Shown here: positions 1 through 8,276 of the stretch, piece after piece
Position numbering within the stretch: position 1 is the first letter of the stretch
Layout of the letters: each line of letters opens with the position of its first letter
Translations under genes and position numbers: made by a program
Notes under the pieces: model-generated
The model's input: only the letters and a program-made list of their open reading frames with translations
What the model was told of the DNA's origin: nothing
Databases searched by the model: none
Source of the DNA: Sphingobacterium oryzagri
GTDB taxonomy: Bacteria; Bacteroidota; Bacteroidia; Sphingobacteriales; Sphingobacteriaceae
Reading direction: 5' to 3'
NCBI RefSeq assembly: GCF_028736175.1
Contig: NZ_CP117880.1
Coordinates: 5,106,824-5,170,823 of the forward strand
DNA length: 64,000 nucleotides

Positions 1-1108
1 CTTGTTGCACTTCCATAATCTGCTCCACTCGCGACTCCTTTACTGCATCAGGCACGTTATCGACCAAGTCGTAGGCATGTGTTTTTTCTTCGTGCGAATA
101 GGTGAAACAACCTAAGCGATCAAAGCGCGTTTCTTCGACCCAAGACAACATTTCCTCGAAATCTTGCTCGGTTTCCCCAGGATAGCCACAGATCAATGTC
201 GTACGCAGGGCAATATCAGGCACTTTATCACGAATCTGGTTGACCAAATCGATTTGCTTTTGTTTAGTCGTGCCTCGGCGCATAGACTTCAACATGTTAT
301 CACTAATATGCTGCAACGGCATATCCAGGTAGTTACAGATATTGGATCGCTCGTTCATCGCGTCCAAAATATCCATTGGAAAGCCCGAAGGATACGCATA
401 TTGCAAACGAATCCACTCGATACCATCCACATCGGAAAGGTGGCGCATCAAGTCTGAAAGATTACGCTTACCGTAAATATCCAAGCCGTAGTAAGTAAGG
501 TCTTGCGCAATCAAAATCAATTCTTTTGTTCCGTTAGACGCCAAAAATTTTGCTTCTTTAACCAAATCATCGATCGATTTGGAAACGTGTTTACCCCGCA
601 TTAACGGGATAGCGCAAAATGAGCATGGGCGATTACAACCTTCCGCTATTTTGAAATAAGAAAAATGGGAAGGCGTCGTTAACATACGCTCGCCCAAAAG
701 CTCATGCCTGTAATCCGCTCCAATAGTAGACAACAGCTCGGGAAGATCGTTTGTTCCAAAATAGGCGTCCACATTCGGAATTTCCGATTGCAGCTCGGGT
801 TTATAGCGCTCGGATAAACAGCCTGTTACAATGACCTTATTCACCTTACCCTGGTCTTTTAGTTCGGAGTATTGGAGAATAGTATCGATCGACTCCTGTT
901 TGGCGTTGTCGATAAAACCGCAGGTATTGATAACGACAATATCATTTGCCTGAATATTGGTCGCTTCATGCACCACCTCCATTTGGTTACCCTTTAACTG
1001 CCCCATCAACACCTCCGAATCGTGAATGTTTTTAGAACAACCTAACGTCACGACATTTACCCGTGGCTTACTTAGCTTTGGGGTAACCTTTGCATATTTT
1101 GTTTTCAT
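1..1108 (-). CDS. rimO: Ribosomal protein S12 methylthiotransferase RimO (3' end cut by window)
   Basis: Radical-SAM enzyme that adds a methylthio group to an aspartate of ribosomal protein uS12. The visible 369 residues start MKTKYAKVTPK and hold the N-terminal methylthiotransferase domain with Cys24 (LGCSKN), Cys63 (NTCGF) and Cys97 (TGCLSER), which bind the auxiliary Fe-S cluster. The radical-SAM motif CNRPCSFC follows at about residues 158-165. The GTKELILIAQDLTYYG and IRLQYAYPSG stretches are typical of RimO rather than MiaB. The C-terminal TRAM domain lies beyond the window edge. It follows ftsY on the same strand (145 bp gap), an arrangement common in Bacteroidota. Confidence 0.93.
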   Translation of the reverse strand, partial: MKTKYAKVTPKLSKPRVNVVTLGCSKNIHDSEVLMGQLKGNQMEVVHEATNIQANDIVVINTCGFIDNAKQESIDTILQYSELKDQGKVNKVIVTGCLSERYKPELQSEIPNVDAYFGTNDLPELLSTIGADYRHELLGERMLTTPSHFSYFKIAEGCNRPCSFCAIPLMRGKHVSKSIDDLVKEAKFLASNGTKELILIAQDLTYYGLDIYGKRNLSDLMRHLSDVDGIEWIRLQYAYPSGFPMDILDAMNERSNICNYLDMPLQHISDNMLKSMRRGTTKQKQIDLVNQIRDKVPDIALRTTLICGYPGETEQDFEEMLSWVEETRFDRLGCFTYSHEEKTHAYDLVDNVPDAVKESRVEQIMEVQQ

Positions 1109-1252
1109 TTTCTTCTCTTCATCTTCCCGGAAATTGGGCTTCGAAACAGACTTACCATGTCTAAAAGAACAATTTCTTCCTCAGGATACTAGTAATGCCC
1201 GATCACGATCGTGTATACAGGCGGACCGAGAAAACGGTCGCTTATAAAATGC

Positions 1253-2215
1253 TTATTTGAATAAGCTATCAACAAATTCCTTTTTGTTAAACAGTTGCAA
1301 ATCGCCGATCTTCTCGCCAACCCCGATATATTTTACCGGAATTTTAAACTGATCAGAAATACCGATCACCACACCACCTTTGGCTGTTCCATCTAACTTT
1401 GTCAGCGCCAACGCATTCACATCGGTAGCCTGTGTAAACTGTGTCGCTTGTTCGATCGCATTTTGTCCGGTAGATGCATCGAGCACCAACAGAATTTCAT
1501 GTGGCGCATCAGGAACAACCTTTTGCATCACATTTTTAATTTTGGTAAGCTCGTTCATCAAGCCCACTTTATTATGCAATCGACCAGCCGTATCAATAAT
1601 AGCGACATCATCGCCGTTGGCGACAGCAGACTTTACGGTATCGTATGCTACCGAAGCCGGGTCAGAACCCATGGGCTGCGCAACGACGCGCACACCTACG
1701 CGCTCGCCCCAAAGCTGAATCTGGTCGACCGCCGCAGCGCGAAACGTATCTGCCGCACCGAGCACCACTTTGTTACCCGCCGCTTTTAGCTGGTGCGCCA
1801 ACTTACCGATAGTCGTTGTTTTGCCTACACCATTCACACCCACCACCATGATCACATACGGTTTCTGGTTGCCATATTCAAAAGTTTCAAAATCGTTGCT
1901 GTTGTTTTCAGCAAGTAAATCTTGAATTTCTTCATTCAGCAATCTGTTTAGGTCGTCAGTACCCACATACTTGTCGCGCGCAACACGTTGCTGTATACGA
2001 TCCACGATCTTCAGGGTGGTTGTCACCCCGACGTCCGACATCACGAGCACCTCTTCCAGGCTGTCCAGCACCTCGTCGTCGATGGTTGATTTACCAACAA
2101 CGGCTTTGGTAATTTTAGAAAAAAATCCTGCTTTAGTTTTTTCTAAACTCTTGTCCAACGCTTCCTGCGCCTCAGGCGTTTCCTGCTTCTTCTTAAAAAA
2201 ATCGAATAATCCCAT
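1253..2215 (-). CDS. ftsY: Signal recognition particle receptor FtsY
   Basis: GTPase at the inner membrane that docks SRP-bound ribosomes to the Sec translocon. The 320-residue protein has a short N-terminal part, an N domain (about residues 20-100) and a G domain. GTP-binding motifs are visible: GVNGVGKTT at 126-134, DTAGR at 208-212 and TKLDGTAKGG from 272. The long acidic A domain of E. coli FtsY is absent, as in many Bacteroidota; the N-terminal MGLFDFFKKKQ helix probably touches the membrane. It lies between rimO and the DUF4295/L33/L28 genes, all on the minus strand. A TAnnTTTG promoter element sits just upstream. Confidence 0.96.
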   Translation of the reverse strand: MGLFDFFKKKQETPEAQEALDKSLEKTKAGFFSKITKAVVGKSTIDDEVLDSLEEVLVMSDVGVTTTLKIVDRIQQRVARDKYVGTDDLNRLLNEEIQDLLAENNSNDFETFEYGNQKPYVIMVVGVNGVGKTTTIGKLAHQLKAAGNKVVLGAADTFRAAAVDQIQLWGERVGVRVVAQPMGSDPASVAYDTVKSAVANGDDVAIIDTAGRLHNKVGLMNELTKIKNVMQKVVPDAPHEILLVLDASTGQNAIEQATQFTQATDVNALALTKLDGTAKGGVVIGISDQFKIPVKYIGVGEKIGDLQLFNKKEFVDSLFK

Positions 2216-2258
2216 GATGTGTGATCGTATGTATGGATATGCTTTGCTTATAACCCGC

Positions 2259-2266
2259 CAAATATA
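2259..2266 (-). promoter_or_regulatory. Putative -7 element for ftsY
   Basis: Reads TATATTTG on the minus strand, a full match to the Bacteroidota -7 consensus TAnnTTTG, about 45 bp upstream of the ftsY start. No clear -33 TTG is seen. Confidence 0.4.
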
Positions 2267-2284
2267 CTTAAAAATCAGCTATAC

Positions 2285-2304
2285 TAAAAAAGCCCTTTCG
2301 GCTT
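2285..2304 (-). terminator. Short hairpin terminator after the L28-L33-DUF4295 genes
   Basis: On the minus strand a 5-bp stem AAGCC/GGCTT with a 5-base loop is followed by a run of T. It lies between the DUF4295 stop and the ftsY promoter, so it could separate the ribosomal-protein operon from ftsY. The stem is short. Confidence 0.45.
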
Positions 2305-2370
2305 GTACCAAAACGGCTTCTTTGATTTTTAAAGAAAAACTTTAAAAAAAAGGAATATTTCCTGCGTAGC

Positions 2371-2532
2371 TTATTTAGTAGCTGCTGCTACAACTTCTTT
2401 CACTTTATCATTGTGAACCATACTCTCTTTAAAAGTGTATGCTCCAGTTTTCGCAGATTTAGCGGTAAGAACAACTTTAGTGAACTCTTTACCACCTCCT
2501 TTTTGTAACGATGCAACTGCTTTCTTTGCCAT
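2371..2532 (-). CDS. DUF4295 family small basic protein
   Basis: A 53-residue lysine-rich protein starting MAKKAVASLQKGGGKEF and ending in VAAATK. It matches the pattern of the DUF4295 family, a Bacteroidota-specific small protein encoded directly after rpmG. It lies 41 bp downstream of rpmG on the same strand, and the run rpmB-rpmG-DUF4295 is very probably one operon. The basic composition and context suggest a ribosome-associated role, but this is inference; no function is established for it here. Confidence 0.85.
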   Translation of the reverse strand: MAKKAVASLQKGGGKEFTKVVLTAKSAKTGAYTFKESMVHNDKVKEVVAAATK

Positions 2533-2573
2533 TGTGTTATATTTTTAAATGAGCTATGCGCTCTAAAAGTTAA

Positions 2574-2756
2574 TTACTTAATTTCTTTATGAACAGTTAC
2601 TTTACGAAGAACTGGGTTGAATTTTTTCAATTCTAAACGCTCTGTCGTGTTTTTCTTGTTCTTTGTTGTGATATAACGAGACATGCCCGGAAGACCACTT
2701 TCCTTGTGCTCAGTACATTCTAAGATTACTTGTACTCTATTTCCCTTTTTAGCCAT
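2574..2756 (-). CDS. rpmG: 50S ribosomal protein L33
   Basis: A 60-residue L33 (bL33) of the large ribosomal subunit, starting MAKKGNRVQVILECTEHK with the conserved RYITTKNKKNTTERLELKKF core. The paired CxxC zinc cysteines of the C+ paralogue are missing (one Cys only), so this is the zinc-independent form. It sits between rpmB and the DUF4295 gene on the minus strand, consistent with co-transcription. Confidence 0.96.
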   Translation of the reverse strand: MAKKGNRVQVILECTEHKESGLPGMSRYITTKNKKNTTERLELKKFNPVLRKVTVHKEIK

Positions 2757-2826
2757 TGTTTTACTTTATTTAATCTGCCAACCGGCAGATAGATTTCATG
2801 AATATTTTGATAACAGGCGGTAATGA

Positions 2827-3060
2827 TTAAATAGATCCTTTTTGGATAAATTTATTGATTACTGCTGTGATACCGTTTTTATTAATAGTCTTGATTGCTG
2901 ATGTTGATACTTTCAACGTAATCCAACGATCTTCTTCTGGAATGTAGAAACGTTTAGTCTGTAAATTCGGGTAAAATTTACGCTTAGTCTTAACGTTTGA
3001 GTGCGAAACGTTATTTCCTCTTAATGCCGCCTTGCCTGTTAAATCACAAATTCTTGACAT
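2827..3060 (-). CDS. rpmB: 50S ribosomal protein L28
   Basis: A 77-residue L28 (bL28), with the N-terminal MSRICDLTGKAALRGNNVSHSN motif split by the usual VSHSNVKTKR signature and the RFYIPEEDRWITLKVSTSAIKTI core. Only one Cys is present, so no zinc ribbon. It is the first gene of a minus-strand set continuing into rpmG and DUF4295, and a candidate promoter lies about 55-85 bp upstream. Confidence 0.96.
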   Translation of the reverse strand: MSRICDLTGKAALRGNNVSHSNVKTKRKFYPNLQTKRFYIPEEDRWITLKVSTSAIKTINKNGITAVINKFIQKGSI

Positions 3061-3115
3061 GATATTTGATTTTTAATGTTATCTGTTGTCTATTACTCTT
3101 TTCACAAAGAGTTTG

Positions 3116-3146
3116 CAAATATCAATATTTCTTTTGTGTTTTGCAA
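3116..3146 (-). promoter_or_regulatory. Putative promoter of rpmB operon
   Basis: On the minus strand TTG (3146-3144) is followed after 20 bases by GATATTTG (3123-3116), a 7/8 match to the Bacteroidota -7 box TAnnTTTG. It lies 56 bp upstream of rpmB. Confidence 0.4.
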
Positions 3147-3320
3147 GGGATGGAAGGAATAAATTTATTTTTTTGGGAAACACCTTGCTGAGTCCAGCAA
3201 AAGTACTGTTTTTTCCAAAACCATCATGCTCGAATCAAGCACAATAGTTTTCCACAATTCACATTGCACACAGACGCAGCTTGCCTGCAGCTTTCGTATA
3301 TTTGTGCCATACACATCATT

Positions 3321-4046
3321 ATGTTGCATAAAACCAAAGGTATCGCTTTAAAGATAACGAGCTACGCAGAAAATAGCATCGTTGCACATGTTTTTACCGA
3401 AGCTTTTGGCATGCAGGCTTACCTTATCAATGGCGCAAAAAAACCGAAAGCTAGTATATCGGCCAATCTATTTCAGCCGCTCTACCCGCTAGATATGGTG
3501 GTATACCATAAAGACAGCAACGGACTGCAACGCATGAAAGAGGCGCACCAAGTTCCGGTGCTACGCGAAATACCTTTTGACATGACCAAGGGCGCACTCG
3601 CGCTGTTTATCAATGAAATTTTGTACAAAGCCTTGCGCCAGCAATCACCGGATCCATTTCTGTTTAACTTTATTCAGCAAGCTATTTTATGGTTGGATAA
3701 TGCAGAGAGTGGGCTGGCCAACTTTCACTTGGTCTTTCTGGTTAAGCTAAGCCGATTTCTCGGCTTCCTGCCGTTGCATAGCAACAAAGGCTCCCATCCG
3801 TACTTTGATTTGTTAGATGGCGTTTTTGGCAACAGCCTGCCCGCACATCGCCACGTATTGCAGGAACCACACACCAGCCTTTTTCATCAATTGCTACGGA
3901 TTAGCTTTGAAGAATCATCGACCATCAAGATGCCGAAAGACGACAGAAAATACCTGTTAGAAAAAACGCTGGAATTTTACAAACTGCACACGGAAAACTT
4001 CGGAAGTGTGCATTCGCTCTACATTTTAGAGGAAATTTTTCAATAA
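3321..4046 (+). CDS. recO: DNA repair protein RecO
   Basis: Recombination mediator of the RecFOR pathway that helps load RecA on SSB-coated single-stranded DNA. The ATG at 3321 gives 241 residues beginning MLHKTKGIALKITSYAENS, the usual RecO start; an upstream in-frame extension lacks family features. The N-terminal OB fold covers about residues 1-80 (VAHVFTEAFGMQAYLINGAKK), followed by the helical domain with RFLGFLP, typical of RecO. No zinc-binding CxxC pair is present. It is transcribed away from rpmB. Confidence 0.92.
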   Translation: MLHKTKGIALKITSYAENSIVAHVFTEAFGMQAYLINGAKKPKASISANLFQPLYPLDMVVYHKDSNGLQRMKEAHQVPVLREIPFDMTKGALALFINEILYKALRQQSPDPFLFNFIQQAILWLDNAESGLANFHLVFLVKLSRFLGFLPLHSNKGSHPYFDLLDGVFGNSLPAHRHVLQEPHTSLFHQLLRISFEESSTIKMPKDDRKYLLEKTLEFYKLHTENFGSVHSLYILEEIFQ

Positions 4047-4134
4047 AACTTTATATGCTCAAACATTTTGGCACGTTATTTTGTTGACTTACAGAAGTAA
4101 AAACAGATTATTTTCATTTAATAAAAACTTACCT

Positions 4135-4575
4135 ATGGAGTGGTTCTTAAAAACTGTCAAAGAAAACTATGCGAACTTTGAAGGAAGGGCGCGCAGAAAA
4201 GAATTTTGGATGTTTGTATTAGGATACGTGCTGATCCAAGTCGCCTTGCTCATTGTGTCGGGCATATTTTCAATTATCAGCGACACCTTGGGTATGCTCA
4301 TCTACGGTTTACTGTCGCTAGTAACATTAGTCTTATTGATTCCTTACCTGGCGGTTGGCGTGCGTCGCTTGCACGATACAAGCAAACCAACCTGGTTTAT
4401 TATTTTTGCTTTCATTCCGTTGGTAAACCTTTTCTTCCTGTATTTAATGATTCAAGAAGGCGATGTGGGGCCAAATGAGTTTGGGCCAGATCCAAAATCC
4501 GGAGAAAATGGAGGCAATCCATTTAATAATTATCCGCCAACACCTAACAATCCATTTACAAATTCCAATCCATAA
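4135..4575 (+). CDS. DUF805 family inner-membrane protein
   Basis: A 146-residue membrane protein. From the ATG at 4135 it reads MEWFLKTVKENYANFEGRARRKEFWMF; the motif 'Y..F.GRArRkEFW' is the hallmark of DUF805. Three hydrophobic segments follow (about residues 27-48, 55-80 and 90-110), with VGVRRLHDTSKPTWF between the second and third, also diagnostic. The tail is Asn/Pro/Gly rich (GGNPFNNYPPTPNNPF), probably disordered and cytoplasmic. A longer reading from a TTG at 4081 is possible but not typical. Function is unknown. Confidence 0.88.
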   Translation: MEWFLKTVKENYANFEGRARRKEFWMFVLGYVLIQVALLIVSGIFSIISDTLGMLIYGLLSLVTLVLLIPYLAVGVRRLHDTSKPTWFIIFAFIPLVNLFFLYLMIQEGDVGPNEFGPDPKSGENGGNPFNNYPPTPNNPFTNSNP

Positions 4576-4599
4576 GGCCTTGTCGCCTGTCAGAAATAA

Positions 4600-4630
4600 A
4601 AAAAGCCAGATGTTTAACATCTGGCTTTTT
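4600..4630. terminator. Bidirectional terminator between DUF805 gene and csp
   Basis: Perfect stem AAAAAGCCAGATG / CATCTGGCTTTTT with a 5-base loop, T-run on both strands, between two convergent genes. Confidence 0.85.
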
Positions 4631-4656
4631 CACAATAAATATATTTGAAATCTATA

Positions 4657-4848
4657 TTAGATAAGCTTTACATTTACCGCATTAAGACCTTTACGGCCTT
4701 GTTCAATTTCGAATGATACATGATCATTCTCACGAACTTTGTCTACTAAACCTGAAACGTGAACGAAGATTTCGCTCTCGCCAGAGTTAGGAACGATGAA
4801 ACCGAAACCTTTGGTCTCATTAAAAAATTTTACTACGCCTTCTTGCAT
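4657..4848 (-). CDS. Cold-shock domain protein
   Basis: A 63-residue CspA-type nucleic-acid chaperone forming a single OB fold. RNP1 is KGFGFI (about residues 13-18) and RNP2 is IFVHVS (27-32); the start MQEGVVKFFNETKG is standard. The AT-rich leader between this start and the divergent gene at 5001 could hold a structured 5' UTR as in cold-inducible csp mRNAs, but no conserved cold box was recognised. It shares a bidirectional terminator with the DUF805 gene. Confidence 0.94.
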   Translation of the reverse strand: MQEGVVKFFNETKGFGFIVPNSGESEIFVHVSGLVDKVRENDHVSFEIEQGRKGLNAVNVKLI

Positions 4849-5000
4849 TTTAATATTGTATTTTTTTGTATTGTTTTTAAAGGTATAAATTATTTTTCAA
4901 TGTCTCTTTATTTCTTTCTAAATTTTTTAAACGAAAATCAGAAACGCTGGTCAAACATAAGAAACGTATAATTGTACTAATAACAACAAAAACGAAGAAC

Positions 5001-5723
5001 ATGAAAAAAATAGCAAGTTTAATTTTGGCGGTATGTATGGCAACGGTTGTTAGTGCTCAATCGACCAATTACGAATTTAGCAGAAAGGTATCTACACGCG
5101 GATATGCGGAGCGCGAAGTAACGCCCGATATTGTATACCTATCGGTATCGCTAAAGGAATATTTTGTGGATGGCAACAACAAAAAGAAAGTAGACATCGA
5201 AACGCTGGAAAAGCAACTCTATACCGCAGCGCTCGCCATTGGCGTGAAGAAAGAGGATTTCACGATACAAAATGTCTACAGCTATAATTACGATAACAAG
5301 AAGAAAAGCAACAGTGAACTGCTCCAGGCTAAGCAATATCGTTTGAAAGTATCCAACCTGAACGGGCTGAACGGTATGATGGATAAAGTCGATCCTAAAG
5401 GCGTGCAAAGCACATCGATAAGTGGGTATGATCATTCGCAAAAACGCGAAATTGAAAAAGAGCTTAAGGTCGCTGCCGTAAAAGATGCGCGCGCAAATGC
5501 CGAAATCATCGCGACAGCAACCGGCGATAAAATTGGAAAAGTGCTTGCCATCAACGACAATAGCTCTTTTGGCTGGAATGATATCATGCCTACACCGCGC
5601 GCCTACAGCATGGCCAAAATGGAGGTCGCAGCAGATGGTGCCGCAGCACCACAAAGTTTGGATATCAGTGTGCAACCAATAAAACTCGTTTGTAACATCG
5701 ATGGCGTCTTTGAGTTACAGTAA
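5001..5723 (+). CDS. SIMPL-domain (DUF541) periplasmic/outer-membrane protein
   Basis: A 240-residue exported protein with an N-terminal signal peptide (MKKIASLILAVCMATVVSAQ, cleavage about residue 20). The rest matches the SIMPL/DUF541 family: VSTRGYAEREVTPDIVYLSVSLKEY at the start, a KQYRLKVSNLNGL middle and an AVKDARANAEIIATATGDKIGKVLAIND segment. Family members form oligomeric barrels in the periplasm and are linked to stress or adhesion in different bacteria; the role here is unknown. Array A of mosaic repeats starts right after its terminator. Confidence 0.85.
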   Translation: MKKIASLILAVCMATVVSAQSTNYEFSRKVSTRGYAEREVTPDIVYLSVSLKEYFVDGNNKKKVDIETLEKQLYTAALAIGVKKEDFTIQNVYSYNYDNKKKSNSELLQAKQYRLKVSNLNGLNGMMDKVDPKGVQSTSISGYDHSQKREIEKELKVAAVKDARANAEIIATATGDKIGKVLAINDNSSFGWNDIMPTPRAYSMAKMEVAADGAAAPQSLDISVQPIKLVCNIDGVFELQ

Positions 5724-5753
5724 ATAAGCGCGCTGCGCAGCTATTTAAAATTG

Positions 5754-5788
5754 TGGGCTGGCCTTTTAAGGCTAGCCCATAATTTTTA
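5754..5788 (+). terminator. Terminator after SIMPL-domain gene
   Basis: Hairpin TGGGCTGGCC...AGGCTAGCCCA followed by AATTTTTA, 30 bp after the stop codon. Confidence 0.75.
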
Positions 5789-6387
5789 TGCGCCGTCCCG
5801 GGAAGGGGCAATGGAAGCGTAATAAAATACTAAAGCAGTTTCTTTCCCATCTCACAAACCTTTCCGCCGCTCGCCGCGGCAAGGCCTTCCTTGGAAGAAC
5901 CCAAGGAAGCAAGGTTCTCCTGTCTCCTGAAGGTGGTTTGTCGCACAAAGCCATCACGCAAAAAGCAATATGCTCACAAAGCTGGAATAACATCGAAACC
6001 CTTCCAGGGGATTTCGATATGATTCCTAGGCTTTATCCTTCCCACAAAAAGCCATCGCATAAGCTTTTTTCCCACCACTACATGAGACATTTTAATTCAT
6101 CGCTTTGCAAATAGTGAACGCTAGCGTCAATAAACGCCTTGCGAATAACATCATCAACGTTTCATCAAGCGATGGAAAACAAGCAATTGATGCAGGATGT
6201 GTGAGGGGAAGGCATGAGAAATTGTTATAAAGAAAACAAAAGAATTTTTTTATAACAATTTCTAGCCTGCGCGGCAATTGGTTTGTGTGCGGGGGATTCG
6301 TGCGACAAATCGCCTCGATGAAACAAGGACTTTTTTGAATACTTTTTGTGTCCAGACAAAAAGTATTGCCCCGTCCCGGCGAGGGAA
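5789..6387 (+). repeat. Mosaic repeat array A, unit 1 (alpha, hairpin, tail)
   Basis: First unit of a palindrome-rich array. A degenerate tail fragment (about 5789-5840) leads into the alpha module (5843-6217). Alpha contains the stem CTTCCTTGG/CCAAGGAAG (5886-5909) and a 27-bp palindrome with arms ATCGAAA/TTTCGAT (5992-6018). The variable hairpin (6218-6262) has arms GAAATTGTTATAAA/TTTATAACAATTTC. The tail (6262-6387) includes a 12-bp stem with 6-base loop at 6338-6367 and GTCCC-GGCGA-GGGA. Several frames stay open through it, but none resembles a known protein. Confidence 0.85.
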
Positions 6388-6470
6388 AATAGCGATATAC
6401 GACTCCGCTGGAGTCGAAAGAAAATCAGCATTTTCTATAAACATATGACCTCGCAGAGGTCAATCGTTTT
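6388..6470 (+). repeat. Array A, beta module 1
   Basis: Short module with two palindromes, CGACTCCGCTGGAGTCG and TGACCTCGCAGAGGTCA, about 30 bp apart. The same module recurs at 7898-7980, 8277-8360 and, inverted, at 34058-34135. Confidence 0.8.
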
Positions 6471-6772
6471 TGCAACTGCCTTCCAGAATTGTGAATACTC
6501 GCGATAGCAAACGCTCTGCTAACAACGTCATCAACGTTTCATCAAGCGATGGAAACAAGCGATTGACGCGGGTCGTGCGATGGGAAGGCATGAGAATTAT
6601 AGCACAAAATTATCCAAAGGATTTTGTGATGTCATTCTAGCCTGCGCGGCAATTGGCTTGTGTGCGAGGGATTCGTGCGAAAAATCGCCTCGATGAAACA
6701 AGGACTTTTTTGAATACTTTTTGTGTCCAGACAAAAAGTATTGCCCCGTCCCGGCGAGGGACAAAAAGTATG
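6471..6772 (+). repeat. Array A, unit 2 (truncated alpha, hairpin, tail)
   Basis: Only the 3' part of alpha is present after a beta module, starting near GCCTTCCAGAATTGTGAATA, a start shared with the inverted copy near 34040. The variable hairpin (6594-6637) is of a different sequence class, with core arms CACAAAAT/ATTTTGTG. The tail follows (6637-6772). Confidence 0.8.
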
Positions 6773-7332
6773 TCGAAACGATCTTTTTCCCTTACACAAA
6801 CCTTTCCGCCGCTCGCCGCGGCAAGGCCTTCCTTGGAAGAACCCAAGGAAGCAAGGTTCTCCTGTCTCCTGAAGGTGGTTTGTCGCACAAAGCCATCACG
6901 CAAAAAGCAATATGCTCACAAAGCTGGAATAACATCGAAACCCTTCCAGGGGATTTCGATATAATTCCTAGGCTTTATCCTTCCCACAAAAAGCCATCGC
7001 ATAAGCTTTTTTCCCACCACTACATGAGACATTTTAATTCATCGCTTTGCAAAATAGTGAACGCAAGCGTCAATAAACGCCTTGCGAATAACGTCATCAA
7101 CGTTTCATCAAGCGATGGAAAACAAGCAATTGACGCAGGATGTGTAAGGGGAAGGTATGAGAAATTGTTATTAAAAAATACAAAAGTATTTTTTAATAAC
7201 AATTTCTAGCCTGCGCGGCAATTGGCTTGTGCGCGACGGATTCGAGCGACAGATCGCCTCGATGAAACAAGGACTTTTTTGAATACTTTTTGTGTCCAGA
7301 CAAAAAGTATTGCCCCGTCCCGGCGAGGGACA
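6773..7332 (+). repeat. Array A, unit 3 (full alpha, hairpin, tail)
   Basis: Alpha (about 6787-7160) is nearly identical to unit 1. The variable hairpin (7161-7206) is a perfect 21-bp stem with a 4-base AAAA loop and arms starting GAAATTGTTATTAAAAAATAC. The tail with its 12-bp stem follows. Confidence 0.85.
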
Positions 7333-7897
7333 AAACGTATGTCGAAACGATCTTTTTCCCTTACACAAACCTTTCCGCCGCTCGCCGCGGCAAGGCCTTC
7401 CTTGGAAGAACCCAAGGAAGCAAGGTTCTTCTGTCTCCTGAAGGTGGTTTGTCGCACAAAGCCATCACGCAAAAGCAATATGCTCACAAAGCTGGAATAA
7501 CATCGAAACCCTTACAGGGGATTTCGATATGATTCCTAGGCTTTATCCTTCCCACAAAAAGCCATCGCATAAGCTTTTTTCCCACCACTACATGAGACAT
7601 TTTAATTCATCGCTTTGCAAAATAGTGAACGCAAGCATCAATAAACGCCTTGCGAATAACATCATCAACGTTTCATCAAGCGATGGAAGACAAGCAATTG
7701 ACGCCGGTTGTGTAAGGGGAAGGCATGAGAATTATAGCACAAAATTATCCAAAGGATTTTGTGCTGTCATTCTAGCCTGCGCGGCAATTGGCTTGTGCGT
7801 GAGGATTTGTGCGAAAAATCGCCTCGATGAAACAAGGACTTTTTTGAATACTTTTTGTGTCCAGACAAAAAGTATTGCCCTGTCCCGGCGAGGGACA
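7333..7897 (+). repeat. Array A, unit 4 (full alpha, hairpin, tail)
   Basis: Alpha (about 7355-7728) nearly identical to units 1 and 3. The hairpin (7729-7772) is of the CACAAAAT/ATTTTGTG class; here one arm base differs from unit 2 so that pairing is improved. The tail follows and then a beta module. Confidence 0.85.
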
Positions 7898-7980
7898 ATA
7901 GCGATATACGACTCCGCTGGAGTCGAAAAGAAGTCAGCTTAATTTACTATAGACATATGACCTCGCTGAGGTCAAAACAC
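7898..7980 (+). repeat. Array A, beta module 2
   Basis: Palindromes CGACTCCGCTGGAGTCG and TGACCTCGCTGAGGTCA, separated as in the first beta module. Confidence 0.8.
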
Positions 7981-8276
7981 GAGATTATAGCTTTGCAAAA
8001 TAGTGAACGCAAGCGTCAATAAACGCCTTGCGAATAACGTCATCAACGTTTCATCAAGCGATGGAAGACAAGCAATTGACGCCGGTTGTGTAAGGGGAAG
8101 GCATGAGAAATTGTTATTAAAAAATACAAAAGTATTTTTTAATAACAATTTCTAGCCTGCGCGGCAATTGGCTTGTGCGCGACGGATTCGAGCGACAGAT
8201 CGCCTCGATGAAACAAGGACTTTTTTGAATACTTTTTGTGTCCAGACAAAAAGTATTGCCATGTCCCGGCGAGGGA
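7981..8276 (+). repeat. Array A, unit 5 (truncated alpha, hairpin, tail)
   Basis: Alpha begins within the module, at about 7991 (GCTTTGCAAAATAGTGAACG). The variable hairpin (8107-8152) is identical to that of unit 3 (perfect 21-bp stem). The tail runs to about 8276. Confidence 0.82.

Noticed and set aside
7529..7942. Open reading frames of 60-160 codons through the mosaic repeats, e.g. a 137-codon frame here and a 125-codon frame at 31446-31823
   Set aside because: They run across palindromic modules, several frames on both strands are open at the same place, the starts differ between copies, and the products resemble no protein domain. They are by-products of repeat composition and are often mis-annotated as hypothetical proteins.
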